14,881 nt of DNA, from positions 1 to 14,881 of the forward strand of contig JAGXSO010000139.1 in the NCBI GenBank assembly GCA_018333775.1. Reading direction: 5' to 3'. The notes beneath the pieces are model-generated. The model searched no databases. It was not told where the DNA came from and saw only the letters and a list, made by a program, of their open reading frames with translations. Below, piece after piece: positions 12,543 through 14,881 of this stretch (its first letter is position 1; every line of letters starts with the position of its first letter). The position numbers and the translations under genes were made by a program. The DNA is from Truepera sp. Lineage in GTDB: Bacteria > Deinococcota > Deinococci > Deinococcales > Trueperaceae.

Positions 12543-12781
12543 AGCTCGACAGCGCGCGCTGTCTCATGAGAGCGAACGAGGTCAAGCTCGCTGAAGTCGG
12601 GGCCACTCAACAAGAACGTTTTGAAGTCGGGTTTGCTGCCGCTCAGCCGGCGGTAGGCCTCGGCGGAGATCACCACCACGACCTCCTCGCCGTGACGGGT
12701 GACGATTTGAGGGCCTTGCTCGAGCGCCTGCCTGACGAGCTGGCTGAACTTTTGCTTGGCTTCTTGAAGTTGCCAGGGCAT
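12539..12781 (-). CDS. Phd/YefM family antitoxin
   Basis: An 80-residue antitoxin: WQLQEAKQKFSQLVRQALEQ, GPQIVTRHGEEVVVVISAEA and YRRLSG form the standard Phd/YefM N-terminal dimerisation and DNA-binding domain. The tail (KPDFKTFLLSGPDFSELDLV to the end) is the toxin-binding part; the FLLSGPDF-like segment is usual in PIN-associated members. Its gene has a textbook promoter and an inverted repeat just upstream, consistent with self-repression by the antitoxin alone or with toxin. Confidence 0.93.
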   Translation of the reverse strand: MPWQLQEAKQKFSQLVRQALEQGPQIVTRHGEEVVVVISAEAYRRLSGSKPDFKTFLLSGPDFSELDLVRSHETARAVEL

Positions 12782-12791
12782 CGCGTCTCAC

Positions 12792-12812
12792 ATCCAGTCT
12801 GTCTGGATTATA
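12792..12812 (-). promoter_or_regulatory. Extended -10 promoter and palindromic operator of the Phd/PIN pair
   Basis: On the minus strand TGC-TATAAT gives a perfect extended -10 (TATAAT 12812-12807). The palindrome ATCCAG-TCTGT-CTGGAT (12792-12808), with 6-base arms, overlaps the -10 by two bases and covers the transcription start. This is the position expected for an autorepressor site. No -35 match is needed or evident. Confidence 0.7.
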
Positions 12813-12891
12813 GCAAGAAAGCGGCTGACTGGCTTGTAGCTAGCAGCACGTCGTTACTACCGGCTACTGGCCACCAACGCCAGCCTCAGCC

Positions 12892-13839
12892 CTAGCTGAA
12901 GGGGAGCGGCGCCAGCGTGGCCTGCGTGCCGCCCGCAGTCAGCTCCGCGCCGGGGGAGAGCTCGAGCCGGACTACCGCCAGCCCGATCCAGCCAAGCTCT
13001 GGGTGCCGGGCGAAGCTGCCGAGCCGCCCGACCTCCTTGCCCTGGTGCCGGAGCGCTTTATCGTCTGGTTGGCCGTTAAGCTTTACTCCCAGGAGCCGCC
13101 GGCGGACGTTGCCGCGTGCCTCCAGGCGGGCCATGATCTCCTGCCCCAGATAACAGCCCTTGCGGTACGAGACGGCATACGCAAGGCCGCACTCCTGCGG
13201 GAGCACCCCTTCGCCCCCTTCACCGGCAGCGCTAGGGAGACCGGCTGTGATGCGGGTCAGCGTCAGCCAGTCGTCCCCTGCCAGTTGCGCGCCAGCCATT
13301 AGCAAGGCCGTTTGCAGCGCCTCAGCATCGCGGCTCAGCACGTGCAGGTCAACCCCCGTTGCGCTGCTGCGCCGCACCGGTGCCAGCAACACCTTGGCAT
13401 CGGCAAACGGCACCTCGACGAAGTGCCCGTCAGCGGGCAGGTTGCTCCCTAGCGCCCGCTTGAGCACCTCGCGCACACCGCGCCCTTGCAGCGTGAAAGC
13501 GCGCAGCGTGTCACTTAAATCCTCAATAGTCACCTGATCAAAGACGATATGCGCTTGCAGCTCTGCCTTAACCAGCGCCCCGCCGCCGTCCTCGACCGCT
13601 GCGAACAGATCGTCCTGGCGGCGGTAGACGCGCAGCAGCGCCAGCGCGTGCCCCTTGACGTTGAGCAGCAGCGCGTGGCTCATCTGGCCGACCTGTAGCC
13701 CTTTAACCTCACCGCTAACTTGGCCGTGCAAGAAGTCGAGCCGGTCGGCGCCGGTGAGCCGCAGCGGGGTCAGGGTCGTGAGCGGGACGCAGACGGCCCC
13801 GTCAGGACTGGTTAGCAGGTTAAGCGGTGCCTGAGTCAT
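12892..13839 (-). CDS. ygfZ: YgfZ-like folate-binding protein (GcvT-related)
   Basis: A 315-residue protein of the YgfZ/IBA57 family, which uses tetrahydrofolate and helps maintain iron-sulfur cluster enzymes. The hallmark K-G-C-Y-x-G-Q-E occurs at residues 227-234 (RKGCYLGQEIMARLEARGNV). Other family blocks are LTGADRLDFLHGQVSGEVKG near the N-terminus, HALLLNVKGHALALLRVYR, and AGLPSAAGEGGEGVLPQECG before the signature. The ATG at 13839 lies five bases after TAGAAT (13850-13845), a possible leaderless promoter. As a housekeeping gene it marks the right border of the TA-rich region. Confidence 0.93.
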   Translation of the reverse strand: MTQAPLNLLTSPDGAVCVPLTTLTPLRLTGADRLDFLHGQVSGEVKGLQVGQMSHALLLNVKGHALALLRVYRRQDDLFAAVEDGGGALVKAELQAHIVFDQVTIEDLSDTLRAFTLQGRGVREVLKRALGSNLPADGHFVEVPFADAKVLLAPVRRSSATGVDLHVLSRDAEALQTALLMAGAQLAGDDWLTLTRITAGLPSAAGEGGEGVLPQECGLAYAVSYRKGCYLGQEIMARLEARGNVRRRLLGVKLNGQPDDKALRHQGKEVGRLGSFARHPELGWIGLAVVRLELSPGAELTAGGTQATLAPLPFS

Positions 13840-13873
13840 AGCCTATTCTACTGTGCGTGACCTTAAACAGGTT

Positions 13874-13908
13874 GTAGGTAGTGGGATGTGGGAAGTAGGA
13901 AGTGGGAA
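13874..13908. repeat. G-rich degenerate short repeat
   Basis: A purine-rich stretch of imperfect GTGGGA/GTAGGA units lies upstream of ygfZ. Spaced G-runs could form a weak quadruplex on the plus strand. No gene or known regulatory motif is seen in it. Confidence 0.5.
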
Positions 13909-13943
13909 CTCCCCTTACACAGGCACCGTGCTGTAGGCCCTTT

Positions 13944-14054
13944 TTGTCATTGCGAGGAGCGACAAAGGAGCGACGTGGCAATCTCGGTTTGTGTGCAGCA
14001 TGTGCATCTAGAGATTGCTTCCCCTTCAGCTTTGCCTCAGGGTCGCAATGACAA
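13944..14054. repeat. MITE-like palindromic repeat (TCATTGCGAGGAGCGA type)
   Basis: The 111-base segment has 12-base perfect terminal inverted repeats, TTGTCATTGCGA (13944-13955) and TCGCAATGACAA (14043-14054). An inner inverted pair is GCAATCTC (13978-13985) with GAGATTGC (14011-14018). The edge sequence CATTGCGAGGAGCGA...GCGACGTGGCAATCTC is a dispersed repeat I know from many unrelated bacterial genomes. It lies between two minus-strand genes, just after the 3' end of the right-hand one. Confidence 0.85.
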
Positions 14055-14069
14055 CGTGCGTAAGGTGAG

Positions 14070-14881
14070 TCAAGGCGTAGCTTGGCCGCGCCAGCGCTGC
14101 CGGGCCCGCTGCCACAGGCGGTGCAAGAGGTCGGGCGCGTAGTGTTGCACATAGTCGAGCGCGGCTGCCTCGAAGTTCACCTCTTGACCGTACCGCTGGG
14201 CCAGAAAGTAGCGGTGGTCCATGATCCACAGGTACAGGTCGGCTTCGGTGCGGCCCGGAAAGCGCTCCAGGAGCCGGTGCTCGCGCAGCTCCTCGATGAT
14301 CGGGCGGTAGAGGTCGTCATGCCAGGTAGCGACCGCTTCGCTCCACGGGACATCCTGTTGCCGCTCGAGCCCCAGATAGTAGTGGCGGGTCTTAATGTGA
14401 TCGAGCAGGATATCGTAACGGCCCGGCACGGTGAACAGGATGGCGTCGTGGTCAGGTCGCAGGCGGTGTAGGCCGGTAGCTTCCAAAAAGCGGGTGTACT
14501 CGCTCTTAATGATGAGATCTTTGAGGCTATCGGTCGAGTTGGGCGGCACCGTGACCTGAAGCTCAATGATTTCGGCATCGATGAACCGCTGCCCGGCGCG
14601 CCTTGCTACCGAGACGCGGTGGTGGCCGTCCTTGACGAAGTAGACCTCGCCAACTTGATAGACCTGAATGGGTGGCAGTTCGACCCCTTCCAGCCCGGCG
14701 CGGCGCACGTTGGCCCAGCGGTCGAGGTTATGGTCGAGCCGGGGCAAGAAGTAGTGGTCGAAGTCGCGATAGCGATCGACCGAACCGACGATCTGAGCTA
14801 AGGGAATCGCTCGCACGCCACCGTAGCGCTCCGAGGTCGGATGCAGCTCGCGCACGGCGCTAAACGGCAACAGGTCGTTAG
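14070..14881 (-). CDS. ParB-fold-like conserved protein, 5' end outside window
   Basis: The frame is open to the right edge, so the start lies beyond 14881; a TTG at 14870 is possible but upstream codons read NDL in frame and look native. About 270 residues are visible. The N-terminal part (RAIPLAQIVGSVDRYRDFDH, then LPPIQVYQVGEVYFVKDGHH, then RVSVARRAG) resembles the ParB/Srx-like domain: a strand, then D-G-x-H-R at about residues 81-85 counted from the TTG. The C-terminal half (EYTRFLEATGLHRLRPDHDA, YYLGLERQQ, LYLWIMDHRYFL) belongs to a conserved family of unknown function I have seen in Deinococcota and Chloroflexota. No enzymatic role is assigned. Confidence 0.7.
   Translation of the reverse strand, partial: NDLLPFSAVRELHPTSERYGGVRAIPLAQIVGSVDRYRDFDHYFLPRLDHNLDRWANVRRAGLEGVELPPIQVYQVGEVYFVKDGHHRVSVARRAGQRFIDAEIIELQVTVPPNSTDSLKDLIIKSEYTRFLEATGLHRLRPDHDAILFTVPGRYDILLDHIKTRHYYLGLERQQDVPWSEAVATWHDDLYRPIIEELREHRLLERFPGRTEADLYLWIMDHRYFLAQRYGQEVNFEAAALDYVQHYAPDLLHRLWQRARQRWRGQATP

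Overview
The window reads as bacterial chromosome from a GC-rich organism. A member of the Deinococcota (Thermus/Meiothermus/Truepera side) is my best guess, from the protein style, the frequent CTCGAG hexamer, and several genes whose -10 box lies only 5-7 bases before the start codon (leaderless transcription). This placement is an inference; there is no rRNA or other taxonomic marker.

Layout. (1) 1-254: the 3' end of an ISAs1-family insertion sequence, followed directly by a short relic that recurs near 7.2 kb. (2) 327-941: a DUF433/DUF5615 toxin-antitoxin (TA) pair. (3) 1062-1979: a family 2 glycosyltransferase. (4) 2.2-7.56 kb: a dense patchwork of TA modules, mostly on the minus strand. 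It holds an MNT/HEPN pair, a VapBC pair, a broken HI0074-type MNT/HEPN pair, a FitAB-like VapBC pair, a plus-strand RHH/MazF pair, a second MNT/HEPN pair lying inside the residual ends of an older MNT/HEPN pair, a HicB-like relic and a frameshifted mazE with a mazF stub. (5) 7.56-12.04 kb, minus strand: rmlC, rmlA, rmlB and a DegT-type sugar aminotransferase, preceded by and overlapping a third intact MNT/HEPN pair. (6) 12.13-12.8 kb: a Phd/PIN pair with a clear promoter and operator. (7) 12.9-14.9 kb: housekeeping-type sequence, a YgfZ-like folate-binding protein, a MITE-like palindromic repeat, and the start-truncated gene of a ParB-fold-like protein.

Functionally there are two themes. One is a TA graveyard with about ten recognisable modules, at least three of them broken, and short relics that repeat elsewhere in the window. 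The other is nucleotide-sugar synthesis (dTDP-glucose to dTDP-4-keto-6-deoxy sugars, plus an aminotransferase), probably for surface polysaccharide. rmlD is not present in the window, so the final sugar is uncertain.

The most interesting structure is at 5837-7076. A more AT-rich MNT/HEPN cassette is bracketed by the last ~20 codons and the first ~14 codons of a different MNT/HEPN pair, an intact relative of which is at 2208-2919. At both junctions the old ends are fused in frame to new sequence, giving two small chimeric ORFs whose stop/start overlaps link all four frames into one coupled series.
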